64,000 nt of DNA from Aeromicrobium ginsengisoli. GTDB lineage: Bacteria; Actinomycetota; Actinomycetes; Propionibacteriales; Nocardioidaceae. The DNA lies in NCBI RefSeq assembly GCF_004134905.2, contig NZ_SDPQ02000003.1, positions 620,001-684,000 on the forward strand, in the 5' to 3' direction. The first letter of the stretch is position 1. Every line of letters starts with the position of its first letter. The notes beneath the pieces are model-generated. The model was given only the letters and a program-made list of their open reading frames with translations. It searched no databases and had not been told where the DNA came from. The translations under genes and the position numbers were made by a program. Of this stretch, positions 7,788 to 15,975 are shown in pieces.

Positions 7788-8357
7788 ATGGACATCGAGA
7801 TCATCGAGCTCCGCCAGTACACCCTCAAGCCCGGCACCCGCGACGGCTTCATCGAGCGCTTCGAGCGGGAGTTTCAGGACACCCAGGAGGCTGTGGGCAT
7901 CAGGGTGATCGGCACGTTCGTCGACCTCGACGATCCCGACAGGTTCGTGTGGTTCCGCGGCTTCCCGTCGCTCGACCAACGCACCACCTCGCTGACGGCG
8001 TTCTACACGGGGCCGGCCTGGGCCGCGTGGGGCAAGGACGCCAACGCCGACCTGATCGACTCCGACGACGTGCTCATGCTGAAGCCTCGTCCGGGCAAGC
8101 CGGGCCTGCCGGTGTCCGTCTTCGGTGAGCTGGCCGTCCGGGTGTGGTCAGCCAGTGGCGACGCCGAGGAGTCCTCACTCGTCGCGGCGATCGATGCCGC
8201 AGGTGGTGACGTGCTGCTGACCCATCCGGGACCCAACAACTTCGCACTTCCCGTACGCGAGGAGCGCGTGGTCGTGGCGCTCGGAGGCGACGGCCTGCCC
8301 GACGAGGAGCTGCAACGCCTGCGGCTCGCGCCGACGGCGCGTTCCGCTCTGCGCTGA
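7788..8357 (+). CDS. NIPSNAP-family protein
   Basis: The product is 189 aa. The opening (IEIIELRQYTLKPGTRDGFIERFEREF) and the FVWFRGFPSLDQRTTSLTAFYTGPAW segment are diagnostic of the NIPSNAP dimeric alpha-beta barrel. The biochemical role of bacterial members is not settled; related barrels act as monooxygenases or stress proteins. It is divergent from the aldo/keto reductase by 53 bp, so the two may be co-controlled. It has no signal peptide or membrane segment. Confidence 0.85.
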   Translation: MDIEIIELRQYTLKPGTRDGFIERFEREFQDTQEAVGIRVIGTFVDLDDPDRFVWFRGFPSLDQRTTSLTAFYTGPAWAAWGKDANADLIDSDDVLMLKPRPGKPGLPVSVFGELAVRVWSASGDAEESSLVAAIDAAGGDVLLTHPGPNNFALPVREERVVVALGGDGLPDEELQRLRLAPTARSALR

Positions 8358-8371
8358 TGACCAGGTCTGAC

Positions 8372-11300
8372 TCAGAACGGCAGCAGCCCGAGCGCCAACC
8401 AGGTCACCACCGCAGGTGTCGGATCGGTGTTACCCGCCGGATCGATCGCGCGCACTGAGAAGGTGTGGTTGCCGAGGTGGACGCCGGTGTAGGTCCGCGG
8501 GCTCGTGCACGCCTGCCAGGTGCCGCCGTCGAGCCGACACTGAAAGCTTGAGCTGCCCTCGGAGGACGTGAAGGCGAACCTCGCGATGCTCGACAGACTC
8601 AAAGCGGACGGTCCACCGGTGATCGTCGTCTGGGGCGGCGTGGTGTCGACGATCCACGACCTCGTGGCGGGGGTGGGGTCGACGTTGCCGGCAAGGTCTG
8701 TCGCTCGCACGGCGAACGTGTGGGTGCCGCTGTCGAGCGAGCCGAAGGTGTCACCGGAGTGGCACGCGGAGTAGGCACCGGCGTCCAGGCTGCACTCGAA
8801 GGTCGCCGGCTCGTCGGCCGAGAACGTGAACGTCGCGCTCGTCTGGTTGGTGATGTTCGCGGGCCCGGAGTCGATCCGGGTCTTCGGCGCCGTGTCGTCA
8901 GCGTCGACCGTGAAGGTCCGGCTGGCGGGGGTCGCGTCGGTGTTGCCCGCAGCGTCGGTGGCGCGCGCCTGGAACGTGTGGCTGCCGTTGCCGAGCGGCG
9001 CCGTCGTGTACGGCGACGCGCACGGTCCGAAGGCCGTCCCGTCGACGCGGCACTCCAGCGTTGCACCGGTGTCAGCGGAGCTGAAGCCGAACGACGGCGT
9101 CCGGTCGTTGATCGTGCCGGTGGGGCCTGAGTCCAGGGTGGTGTCCGGTGCCACCGTGTCGACCGTGAAGGTGCGCTTGGCCGGCGACCGCTCGATGTTG
9201 CCGTACGAGTCGGTCGCGCGGACCTCCAAGGTGTGCTCCCCATCGGACTGCTCCGGGGCGGTGTAGGGCGACGTGCACTCCTCGAAGGGCGCGGGTGCGA
9301 TCCGGCACTCGAAGGTGCTGTTCGGGTCCGGGGTCGCGAAGGCGAACGTCGGGGTGCTGTCCGCGGTCAGACCGCTCGGACCGGCGGTGATCCCGGTCCT
9401 GAAGATCTCGGTGTCGATGGTGAAGGTGCGCTTCGCCGGAGTTGGGTCCACGTTCCCCCCGCCGTCGATGCCTCTCACCTCGAACGTGTGCTCACCATCG
9501 CTCAGCGGGTCCGTCGTCGTCGGCGACGTGCAGGTGGTGAACGGCTCGTCGTCGACGCGGCACTCGTGCGTCAGCGCGCCGTCCGTGTTCGAGAAGCTGA
9601 AGCTGGGCGTCCGGTCGTAGATGAGGCCGCCCGGACCGGAGGAGATCTCGGTGTCCGGGGCGACGGTGTCGACGGTGAACGCGATGGCAGCCGGGATCGG
9701 GTCGACGTTGCCGACGACGTCCACGGATCGCGCCTGGAAGACGTGGTCGCCGTCGGAGAGCTCAGCGGTCGTGTGCGGCGTCGTGCAGGCGTCGAACGCT
9801 GCGTCGTCGACGCGGCACTCGTATCTCGCGCCGGGCTCAGGTGACGTGAACCCGAACGTCGGCGTGCTGTCGCCGGTCACGCCGCTCGGACCGGAGGTGA
9901 TCGACGTGGTTGGCGGATTCCGGTCGAGCGTGAACGTCCGACTGGCCGTGCTCGCATCCTCGTTCCCGGCGGCATCCTTAGCGCGCACCTCGAACGTGTG
10001 CTCACCGTCGCCTATCCCGTCGCTCGTGTACGGGGATGTGCAGTCGCTGAAGGCGCCGTTGAAGCCGCACTCGAACGTGGATCCTGGCTCGGAGGAGACG
10101 AACGTGAAGGTGGGGGTGTTGTCGTTGGTCGCACCGTCGGGACCGCCGGTGATGGTGGTGTCCGGCGCGACGGTGTCGACCGTGAACGTCCGACTCGCGG
10201 GCGTCGGGTCGACGTTGCCCGCGGCGTCGGTCGCCCGTACGTCGAACGTGTGAAGACCGTCGGCCAACCCCGCCGGCGAGCGTGGAGACGAGCAGGCGCT
10301 GAAGGCGGCGTCGTCGACGCGGCACGCGAACGTCGATCCGGGCTCGGACGACGTGAACGTGAAGGTCGGCGCCTGGTTGATCGGCCCGGTCGGGCCGCCG
10401 GTGATGGTGGTGTTCGGAGGAGTGATGTCCTGGGGGTTCAGCAGTACCGAGATGCCACTCCTCCTTCCGGGGCTCTGCTCATTCGTCAGCACGACATCGG
10501 TTCGGCCGTCCGCGTCGAAGTCTTCTGCTGCCACCGCCGTTGAGCCGCCGCGGGTCGGGAACTGGGTGAGATTGACGAACGTGCCGTCGCCTCTGCCATG
10601 GAGCACGTCGAGCTGGCCGACGCTCTCGGAGATCGCGAGGTCCGGGCGGGAGTCGTCGTTGAAGTCCCCGACCGTGACGTCTGTCGCGTGGGGGACGACG
10701 TAACCCAGTGGCGTCGTGAAGGTTCCGCCGCTCGCGCCGAGCAGGGTCCAGACAGCGCGGCCCGTCTCGACGACCGCCATGTCGGGGTCGGAGTCGCCGT
10801 TGAAGTCACCGAGCGCGATCCTCATGCTGTTGAATTCCTGCGCCTCCCCGATCGAGTAGACGGTCGCGGGACTGAATGTCGCGGCCGGTCCGCCGAGCAG
10901 GACGAAGACCTTGCCGGCGCTGTCGCCGACAGCAAGGTCGGGGTCGGAGTCGTCGTTGAAGTCACCGACCGTGACCGACAGAGGGCTGCTGAACCCGGCT
11001 TGGAACGACGTCTTGGGGCCGAAGGTGCCGCCAGGTCCACCGAGCAGGATCGACATGGTGTCGTTGACGCCGCTGGTGACCGCGAGGTCGGGGTCATCGT
11101 CGCCGTTGAAGTCGCCCACTGCCACCGCGGTCGGAGTCACGTCCACCGGGTAGTAGGTCGGGTCCCCGAACGTCCCGTCAGGCCTCCCGAGCAGGACGGA
11201 CACGGTGTCGCCGTACTCATCGGCGACGACGAGGTCCGGGTTGCCGTCGACATCGAAGTCACCGATCGCGATCGATCGGAGCTCGAAGCCGCCTTCGTAG

Positions 11301-11593
11301 TGGGTCGCAGGGCCGAACGACCCACCGGGGCCGCCGAGGTTCACCGAGACTGTGCTGCCGGCGGCAGCGACATCCGGGTCACCGTCGCCGTTGAAGTCGC
11401 CGACCACGACACTGACCGGCCGGTTCCCGGTCTCGTAGTCGACCCCGGGGGCAAAGTTGGTCGTGCTGGTGGCGCTGGCGGCACCGGACTGCGTCAGCAC
11501 GACCACGGACACCATGCTCGATAGCGCCAGCAGACGTCCGAGGTTGAGCGCTGTCCGGCGACGCGCAGAGGTGGTTCGTCGGGCAGTGCTCAT
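8372..11593 (-). CDS. Secreted FG-GAP (VCBS) beta-propeller protein with eight Ig-like repeats
   Basis: The product is 1073 aa. An Arg-rich N-region and hydrophobic core (ALSSMVSVVVLTQSGAASATS) form a signal peptide. Residues of about 45-400 hold seven FG-GAP repeats (GDFNGDGDPDVA type), each with a DxDxDxxxD calcium-binding-like loop; seven is the number for one closed beta-propeller. Eight Ig-like repeats of about 84 residues follow (TITGGP..PTFTF..EPGSTFxC..C.SP..DGxHTFxVRATDAAGNxDPTPASRTFTVD), each with a conserved Cys pair. The protein ends shortly after the last repeat without an LPXTG or membrane anchor, so it is probably released or wall-associated. ATG 11593 has GGAG upstream. It is divergent from the receiver gene. 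Confidence 0.88.
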   Translation of the reverse strand: MSTARRTTSARRRTALNLGRLLALSSMVSVVVLTQSGAASATSTTNFAPGVDYETGNRPVSVVVGDFNGDGDPDVAAAGSTVSVNLGGPGGSFGPATHYEGGFELRSIAIGDFDVDGNPDLVVADEYGDTVSVLLGRPDGTFGDPTYYPVDVTPTAVAVGDFNGDDDPDLAVTSGVNDTMSILLGGPGGTFGPKTSFQAGFSSPLSVTVGDFNDDSDPDLAVGDSAGKVFVLLGGPAATFSPATVYSIGEAQEFNSMRIALGDFNGDSDPDMAVVETGRAVWTLLGASGGTFTTPLGYVVPHATDVTVGDFNDDSRPDLAISESVGQLDVLHGRGDGTFVNLTQFPTRGGSTAVAAEDFDADGRTDVVLTNEQSPGRRSGISVLLNPQDITPPNTTITGGPTGPINQAPTFTFTSSEPGSTFACRVDDAAFSACSSPRSPAGLADGLHTFDVRATDAAGNVDPTPASRTFTVDTVAPDTTITGGPDGATNDNTPTFTFVSSEPGSTFECGFNGAFSDCTSPYTSDGIGDGEHTFEVRAKDAAGNEDASTASRTFTLDRNPPTTSITSGPSGVTGDSTPTFGFTSPEPGARYECRVDDAAFDACTTPHTTAELSDGDHVFQARSVDVVGNVDPIPAAIAFTVDTVAPDTEISSGPGGLIYDRTPSFSFSNTDGALTHECRVDDEPFTTCTSPTTTDPLSDGEHTFEVRGIDGGGNVDPTPAKRTFTIDTEIFRTGITAGPSGLTADSTPTFAFATPDPNSTFECRIAPAPFEECTSPYTAPEQSDGEHTLEVRATDSYGNIERSPAKRTFTVDTVAPDTTLDSGPTGTINDRTPSFGFSSADTGATLECRVDGTAFGPCASPYTTAPLGNGSHTFQARATDAAGNTDATPASRTFTVDADDTAPKTRIDSGPANITNQTSATFTFSADEPATFECSLDAGAYSACHSGDTFGSLDSGTHTFAVRATDLAGNVDPTPATRSWIVDTTPPQTTITGGPSALSLSSIARFAFTSSEGSSSFQCRLDGGTWQACTSPRTYTGVHLGNHTFSVRAIDPAGNTDPTPAVVTWLALGLLPF

Positions 11594-11647
11594 GGGAGTC
11601 TCCGTTCGGGAGGGATGCTGTCGACGCTAGGGACCACACGAGGGCGT

Positions 11648-11666
11648 GTCGTCCGTGCCAGCACGG
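11648..11666. promoter_or_regulatory. Palindromic motif copy 1 (between the FG-GAP and receiver genes)
   Basis: TCCGTGC-CA-GCACGGA (11652-11667) is a perfect inverted repeat inside the 108-bp divergent promoter region. The surrounding 19-mer differs from copies 2 and 3 only in its centre. A second imperfect inverted repeat (TCACCCACG ... CGTGGTGA, 11668-11689) lies just downstream. Confidence 0.65.
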
Positions 11667-11701
11667 ATCACCCACGTGCTGCGTGGTGACAGAGTGGGCG
11701 A

Positions 11702-12052
11702 ATGTCGCTGCGCGTCGTGCTGGTCGATGACGATCGACGGTTCCGCACGACGGCTCGACGGGCGCTGGAGGCCGAAGGCGTCGAGGTCGTGGCCGAGATC
11801 GCATCCGGCAAGGACGCCCTCGCGACGGTCCGGGATTGCTACCCTGATGTGGTCCTCATCGACGTCCGGATGCCCGGGGTCGACGGCATGGAGGTCGCTC
11901 GGCGACTCCAAGGGAAGGTCGGTGCGACCGCGATCCTGATCTCGACGCTCGACCCCGAGCATGGCCGCCTGCTGGCCGAGGGTCTCGCCGCGGGCTACAT
12001 CCCCAAGGACCAGCTCTCGTTGGCCGCCATCACCGAGCTCCTGGGGCGATGA
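11702..12052 (+). CDS. Stand-alone response-regulator receiver domain
   Basis: The product is 116 aa and is only a CheY-like receiver. The acidic pocket is VDDD (residues 8-11), the phosphoacceptor is Asp54 (LIDVRMPG), the Thr/Ser switch is at 81-82 and the Lys is 102 (YIPKDQ). There is no output domain. The stop overlaps the kinase start by 4 bp (ATGA), so the two are translationally coupled. It is either a phosphate sink, a protein-protein effector or a relay to the NarL-type regulator at 15250. The start has no ribosome binding site; CAGAGT sits six bases upstream. Confidence 0.9.
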   Translation: MSLRVVLVDDDRRFRTTARRALEAEGVEVVAEIASGKDALATVRDCYPDVVLIDVRMPGVDGMEVARRLQGKVGATAILISTLDPEHGRLLAEGLAAGYIPKDQLSLAAITELLGR

Positions 12053-13701
12053 GCCAAGGGGTGAGGATCGGCGTGGCGCTCGTCGCGCTGCTCGCCGTGG
12101 TGGCTCTCGTCGGGCTCGACCTCGACCGACCGTACGTCCTCTGGCTGGAGCTGGTGGCCGGAGCCGCCCCGCTCGTCCTGCTCGCCTGGTACTTCATCGC
12201 CCGGACCGCCGACGAGCGGCTCGTGCTCGCGCTGGCGGGCCTCGGCACGGGCGGACCGGACACCACGGTCCGCGACGCCCTCCGCCGGGTGCTCGCCGAT
12301 CCGGATCTCGACATCGTCTACACCCAGGTCGGCAGTGGTGGTGGCTGGATCACCGGGCTCGGCGAGCAGACGGCCCGACCGGTCCCCCCGATGCGGAGAG
12401 CGTTCACCCCGATCGAGCGCGACGGGAAGCCGATCGCCGGGCTCGTCCACGACCGCCGCCTGCTGCGTCACCCTCGGCGACTGCAGGCCGCCATGGACGC
12501 GGCCTCCCTCGCCCTCGACAACGAGCGTCTCAAGGCTCAGCTTCGGGCCGAGCTGCGCGAGGTGCGTGCCTCGCGGTCGCGCATCATCGACGCCGGTGAT
12601 CGCGAGCTGCAGCGCGTCGAGCGCAACCTGCACGACGGCGCGCAGCAGCGACTCGTCGGGCTCGCCCTCATGTTCCGCCTGGCAAGCCGACGGGCCGCTG
12701 GTGACCTGGAGCTGACGGTCCTGCTCGACGACGCGGCCCGCGAGCTCAGCGACGCGATCGCCGAGCTGCGCGAGCTGACCCGCGGCATCCACCCGGCCAT
12801 CGTCGACGACACCGGCCTCCGCGGCGCCCTCGAGTCGCTCGCCGAGCGCCCCGGCCTGCCGGTCGAGCTCGAGGTCGACGTCTCCGTCAGCCTCCCGGAG
12901 GTCGTCGAGGTCGCTGCCTACTACCTCGTGGCGGAGGCGCTCACCAACGCCAACAAGCACGCGAACGCCGCCCATGTGGCCGTGCACGCACGGACGCGGG
13001 ACGGGGTCCTCCGGCTGACGGTGAGTGACGACGGGGTCGGCGGAGCGGCACCGTCGCCTCGATCGGGGCTGCAGGGACTGGCCGACCGGATCGGTGCACT
13101 CGGCGGGGAGGTCAAGATCGACAGCCCGCTCGGCTCCGGCACCACCGTGACCGCCGACATCCCGCTCGCCCAGACCATGCTCACCGATGACGAGCAGCGG
13201 CGGATGACGGCCCTGCGGTGGTTCGTGCACGAGAACTGGGATATGCCAGGGGAGGTCGTGGACCAGATCAGTGACGAGGACAACCTCATCGCGGGCAAGG
13301 TCATGCTGCTGGCGGCCGGGGGGAACGCCCGGATCACCGAGCGCGAGCGCGAGTGGCTGATCGGCTACCTCACGGCCGCGCGCGACGCGGACTGGGTGAT
13401 CGAGGCGGTCGCCACGTACGACGACTCCGACACTCTCGAGGACTTGGTACAGCTGCCGGGGATCCCGGAGACCGTGCGGGGCATGTTGTACGACGCGATC
13501 CGGATGTGCTTCAGCGACGGGCCGCTCACGCCCGACGAGCTCGGCCACCTCGAACGCTCGGCCGCTGAGCTGGGAGTCACACGCGACGACCTGGACGAGC
13601 TGCGGGCCATCGTCGAGGCCGACGCTGAGCTGCGCCGGCGGCGGTTCAACACCATCGTGGCGCCCGTCCTCCCGCGCGGCGTCTCGGGGAAGTCACGATA
13701 G
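12049..13701 (+). CDS. NarL-type sensor histidine kinase fused to a C-terminal TerB-like domain
   Basis: The product is 550 aa. Two membrane helices (about 7-23 and 29-50) have almost no extracellular loop. A GAF-like segment follows (about 72-165), then the HisKA_3 dimerisation region with the H-box ERNLHDGAQQRLV (His195), then the ATPase with N-box EALTNANKHA (about 296-305) and G-box DDGVGG (about 327-332), ending near 373. Residues 376-545 are an added all-helical domain with the TerB pattern (LIAGKVMLLAAGG, then MLYDAIRMCFSDGPLTPDE). TerB-like domains occur in metal/stress signalling complexes. Such a kinase normally pairs with a LuxR-type regulator; here its operon partner is a bare receiver. 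Confidence 0.88.
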   Translation: MSQGVRIGVALVALLAVVALVGLDLDRPYVLWLELVAGAAPLVLLAWYFIARTADERLVLALAGLGTGGPDTTVRDALRRVLADPDLDIVYTQVGSGGGWITGLGEQTARPVPPMRRAFTPIERDGKPIAGLVHDRRLLRHPRRLQAAMDAASLALDNERLKAQLRAELREVRASRSRIIDAGDRELQRVERNLHDGAQQRLVGLALMFRLASRRAAGDLELTVLLDDAARELSDAIAELRELTRGIHPAIVDDTGLRGALESLAERPGLPVELEVDVSVSLPEVVEVAAYYLVAEALTNANKHANAAHVAVHARTRDGVLRLTVSDDGVGGAAPSPRSGLQGLADRIGALGGEVKIDSPLGSGTTVTADIPLAQTMLTDDEQRRMTALRWFVHENWDMPGEVVDQISDEDNLIAGKVMLLAAGGNARITEREREWLIGYLTAARDADWVIEAVATYDDSDTLEDLVQLPGIPETVRGMLYDAIRMCFSDGPLTPDELGHLERSAAELGVTRDDLDELRAIVEADAELRRRRFNTIVAPVLPRGVSGKSR

Positions 13702-13784
13702 ATCTGGAACGTGTCGCCGATCTCGCCTGCTCCCGGGAACCCGAACGTCCGGTGGCATCGGGCTCAGGGTCGTTGTCGGCGATG

Positions 13785-15125
13785 CTAGGAATCACGAGGG
13801 CTCGCGTCGTCCGTGCTGCCACGGGTGCTTTCGGCCTGTGCGGCGGCGTCATCGCCCAGCAGCTGCGGCTCCGTCGGCGTCGTCAGCCGCCGGTCGAGGT
13901 TCCGCATCCGCGGCAGGCGCGAAAGGCCGACCAGCAGCGGGATCGCGCCAGTGATGGCCATGGCGCTACGCAGGCCGAACCAGTCCACCAAGGTCGGCGC
14001 GAGGAACGCACCGACGGCCATCGGGCCGACAACACAGGTGTCGATCGCGGAGTACACACGGGAGATCATGGCCGGCGGCGTGAGCCGCTGCGGGATCGTG
14101 TCGATCCCCAGTGATCCCACGGGTTCGCACAGTCCGATCACCACGATCGCCACGATGGCGGTCACCGACGTCGGGAACGCCGCCATCGCGAGCAGAGGCA
14201 GTCCCCAACCGAAGACGACCCCGAGCACCAGGTCCTGGCCCAGACGCGAACTGCTGAGTCGGCCGAGGATGAGCAGGCTGCCCGCCACTGTGGCCGCGCC
14301 GAGCAGCGAGTTGAGGTAGCCGACTCCCTTCGGTCCCGAGTCCAGCACGTCGAACGCGAGCAGCACCAGGAACACGCTCATCGACCCCCACGCGAATCCG
14401 CTGGCACCAGCGAGCAGCCCCACGCTACGCAGGTCACGGTCTCGCCCGATGAGTCCGAACCCTGAGGAGAGCTCTGCCCAGAACCTCGCCCTAGTCGCCT
14501 CGTCCTCGACGTCCGCCGACGCACGGTCGGTCTCGCCGCGCTTCACCCGTACGCCGAGAAGCATCGCGGTCGACCAGACGTACGTTCCCGCGTTGAGCCA
14601 GAACACCTCCTCGACCCCGGACACCCCGATGATCACGCCGGCCAGCGCAGGCCCGACGAAGATCAGCACGCTCTCGATGTTCGAGGACAGTGCATTCGCG
14701 GTGGTGAGCTCCGAGGGTGAGTCGACCAGCTCGGTCAGCAGCCCGGCCTCGGCAGCGCGGAAAGGGGCGCCGACGATCGCGGCGAGGATCGACAACGTGT
14801 AGACGGCCATCGACTGCCCGCCTGTCACGACGATCAGCCCGGCCGCTGTGATCAGGCCCGCGCGGAGCAAGTCGGAGATGATCATGAAGGCCCGCCGAGA
14901 CATCCGATCGGCCACGACACTGCCAAGCGGTCCGGCCACCGTCATGGTGAGGAACCGCGCGGCTTGGTATGCGCCGACCGCCTTCGCTCCGCCGTCCTCG
15001 TACGCCCACACCGCGATGGCCGTGGCGTACGCCCAGTCGCCCAGGGTCGATCCCAGGAACGCGAGCTGCAGGCGGCGCACACGGCGGTTGCGTAGCACGC
15101 GCATGATCCGATGTCGGTTGCCCAT
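13785..15125 (-). CDS. MFS transporter (EntS/MFS_3-like)
   Basis: The product is about 446 aa with about 12 predicted membrane helices. It has the loop-2 motif GPLGSVVADRMSRR, FRAAEAGLLTELVDSPSELTTANAL and VEEVFWLNAGTYVWS typical of the MFS_3 exporter group, so it probably exports a small molecule. Two starts are possible: ATG 15125 with GAGGGAG five bases upstream (chosen), or GTG 15155 with GAGGAG five bases upstream. A palindromic motif lies upstream at 15211-15231, and a second copy lies inside its last codons. It stands between the kinase and the NarL-type regulator genes. Confidence 0.87.
   Translation of the reverse strand: MGNRHRIMRVLRNRRVRRLQLAFLGSTLGDWAYATAIAVWAYEDGGAKAVGAYQAARFLTMTVAGPLGSVVADRMSRRAFMIISDLLRAGLITAAGLIVVTGGQSMAVYTLSILAAIVGAPFRAAEAGLLTELVDSPSELTTANALSSNIESVLIFVGPALAGVIIGVSGVEEVFWLNAGTYVWSTAMLLGVRVKRGETDRASADVEDEATRARFWAELSSGFGLIGRDRDLRSVGLLAGASGFAWGSMSVFLVLLAFDVLDSGPKGVGYLNSLLGAATVAGSLLILGRLSSSRLGQDLVLGVVFGWGLPLLAMAAFPTSVTAIVAIVVIGLCEPVGSLGIDTIPQRLTPPAMISRVYSAIDTCVVGPMAVGAFLAPTLVDWFGLRSAMAITGAIPLLVGLSRLPRMRNLDRRLTTPTEPQLLGDDAAAQAESTRGSTDDASPRDS
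13806..13825. promoter_or_regulatory. Palindromic motif copy 2 (inside the 3' end of the MFS gene)
   Basis: GTCGTCCGTGCTGCCACGG (13806-13824) is identical to copy 3. On the minus strand the flank continues as CCCTCGTG...CCTAGC, like the flank of copy 1 before the FG-GAP gene, so this may be a relic or an antisense promoter facing the kinase gene. Confidence 0.55.
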
Positions 15126-15210
15126 CTGGTCTCCCTCAGTGGGGATCTCGGTCACGATGGCTCCTCGGGTCGGCCCTTTCCCGTGGAGCCAACCAGCCCA
15201 TCGAGCCGGG

Positions 15211-15231
15211 GTCGTCCGTGCTGCCACGGAC
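15211..15231. promoter_or_regulatory. Palindromic motif copy 3 (upstream of the MFS gene)
   Basis: GTCCGTG-CTGC-CACGGAC (15214-15231) is a perfect inverted repeat with 7-bp arms, between the end of the NarL-type gene and the MFS start. It is the most symmetrical of the three copies and is a candidate operator of the adjacent regulator. Confidence 0.65.
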
Positions 15232-15249
15232 AACCGGCCGTTCAGCTCC

Positions 15250-15912
15250 TCAGCTGGTGCTCGCTCGCAGGTGTGCGAGCACGGCCAGCACCCGGCGGTG
15301 GGTGGCGGTGGTCACCTCCAGATCGAGCTTGGTGAAGATCCGGCTCGTGTGGGTCTCGATCGTCCGCCCGCTGGTCGCCAGCAGGTCCGCGATCGAGGCG
15401 TTCGAGTGGCCCTCCGCCACCAGCGCGAGGACCTCGCGCTCGCGGGCGGTCAACCGGTCGAGCGGGTCGGCATGGCGCGGCGTGTCGAGGACCCTCCGCA
15501 CCACCTCGGGGTCGATCACAATCCCGCCGTCGGCGATGCGGGTGATGGCGTCGACCAGGTCGGAGTGCGCCGAGATGCGCTCCTTGAGCAGGTAGCCGAA
15601 GCCGCTGTGCGCGCCCCTGAGCAGGTCGATGGCGTGGTGTGTCTCGACGTACTGGGACAGCACCAGGACCCCGACGTCGGAGTGTGAGGCTTTGAGCTCC
15701 ACCGCCGCGACCAGGCCTTCGGTCGTGTGGCTAGGCGGCATCCGGACGTCCAGGATCACGACGTCCGGGCGGGACTGCTCGACCGCGCTGACGATGCCGA
15801 GAGCATCGGCATGCTGGGCGACCACGTCGAGCCCTTCGTCACGTAGCAGCCGCGCAAGCCCTTCGCGGATGACGGTGGCGTCGTCGACCAACATCACCCG
15901 GAGCGCGACCAC
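15250..15912 (-). CDS. NarL/LuxR-family response regulator
   Basis: The product is 220 aa: a receiver with VDDA (8-12) and phosphoacceptor Asp about 54 (ILDVRMPPSH), then a LuxR-type helix-turn-helix (LTAREREVLALVAEGHSNASIADLL and TIETHTSRIFTKLDL). It has the output domain that the receiver at 11702 lacks, and it is the natural partner for the HisKA_3 kinase at 12049 although the genes are not in one operon. The start is the GTG at 15912, because CATAAT, nearly a perfect -10, lies six bases upstream on the minus strand and no ribosome binding site exists. Confidence 0.92.
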   Translation of the reverse strand: MVALRVMLVDDATVIREGLARLLRDEGLDVVAQHADALGIVSAVEQSRPDVVILDVRMPPSHTTEGLVAAVELKASHSDVGVLVLSQYVETHHAIDLLRGAHSGFGYLLKERISAHSDLVDAITRIADGGIVIDPEVVRRVLDTPRHADPLDRLTAREREVLALVAEGHSNASIADLLATSGRTIETHTSRIFTKLDLEVTTATHRRVLAVLAHLRASTS

Positions 15913-15924
15913 CAGCCGATTATG
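15913..15924 (-). promoter_or_regulatory. -10 element of a leaderless promoter for the NarL-type regulator
   Basis: On the minus strand CATAAT (15924-15919) is followed by six bases and the GTG start. It matches five of six consensus bases. Confidence 0.6.
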
Positions 15925-15975
15925 ACTCGCGGTCGAGTGGTGCCGCAGCGAAACGATCCGACCAATCGGAGCTGA

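Noticed and set aside
8372..10440. CRISPR-like array in the periodic region
   Set aside because: The period of about 250 bp is coding, the units diverge and they encode Ig-like repeats.
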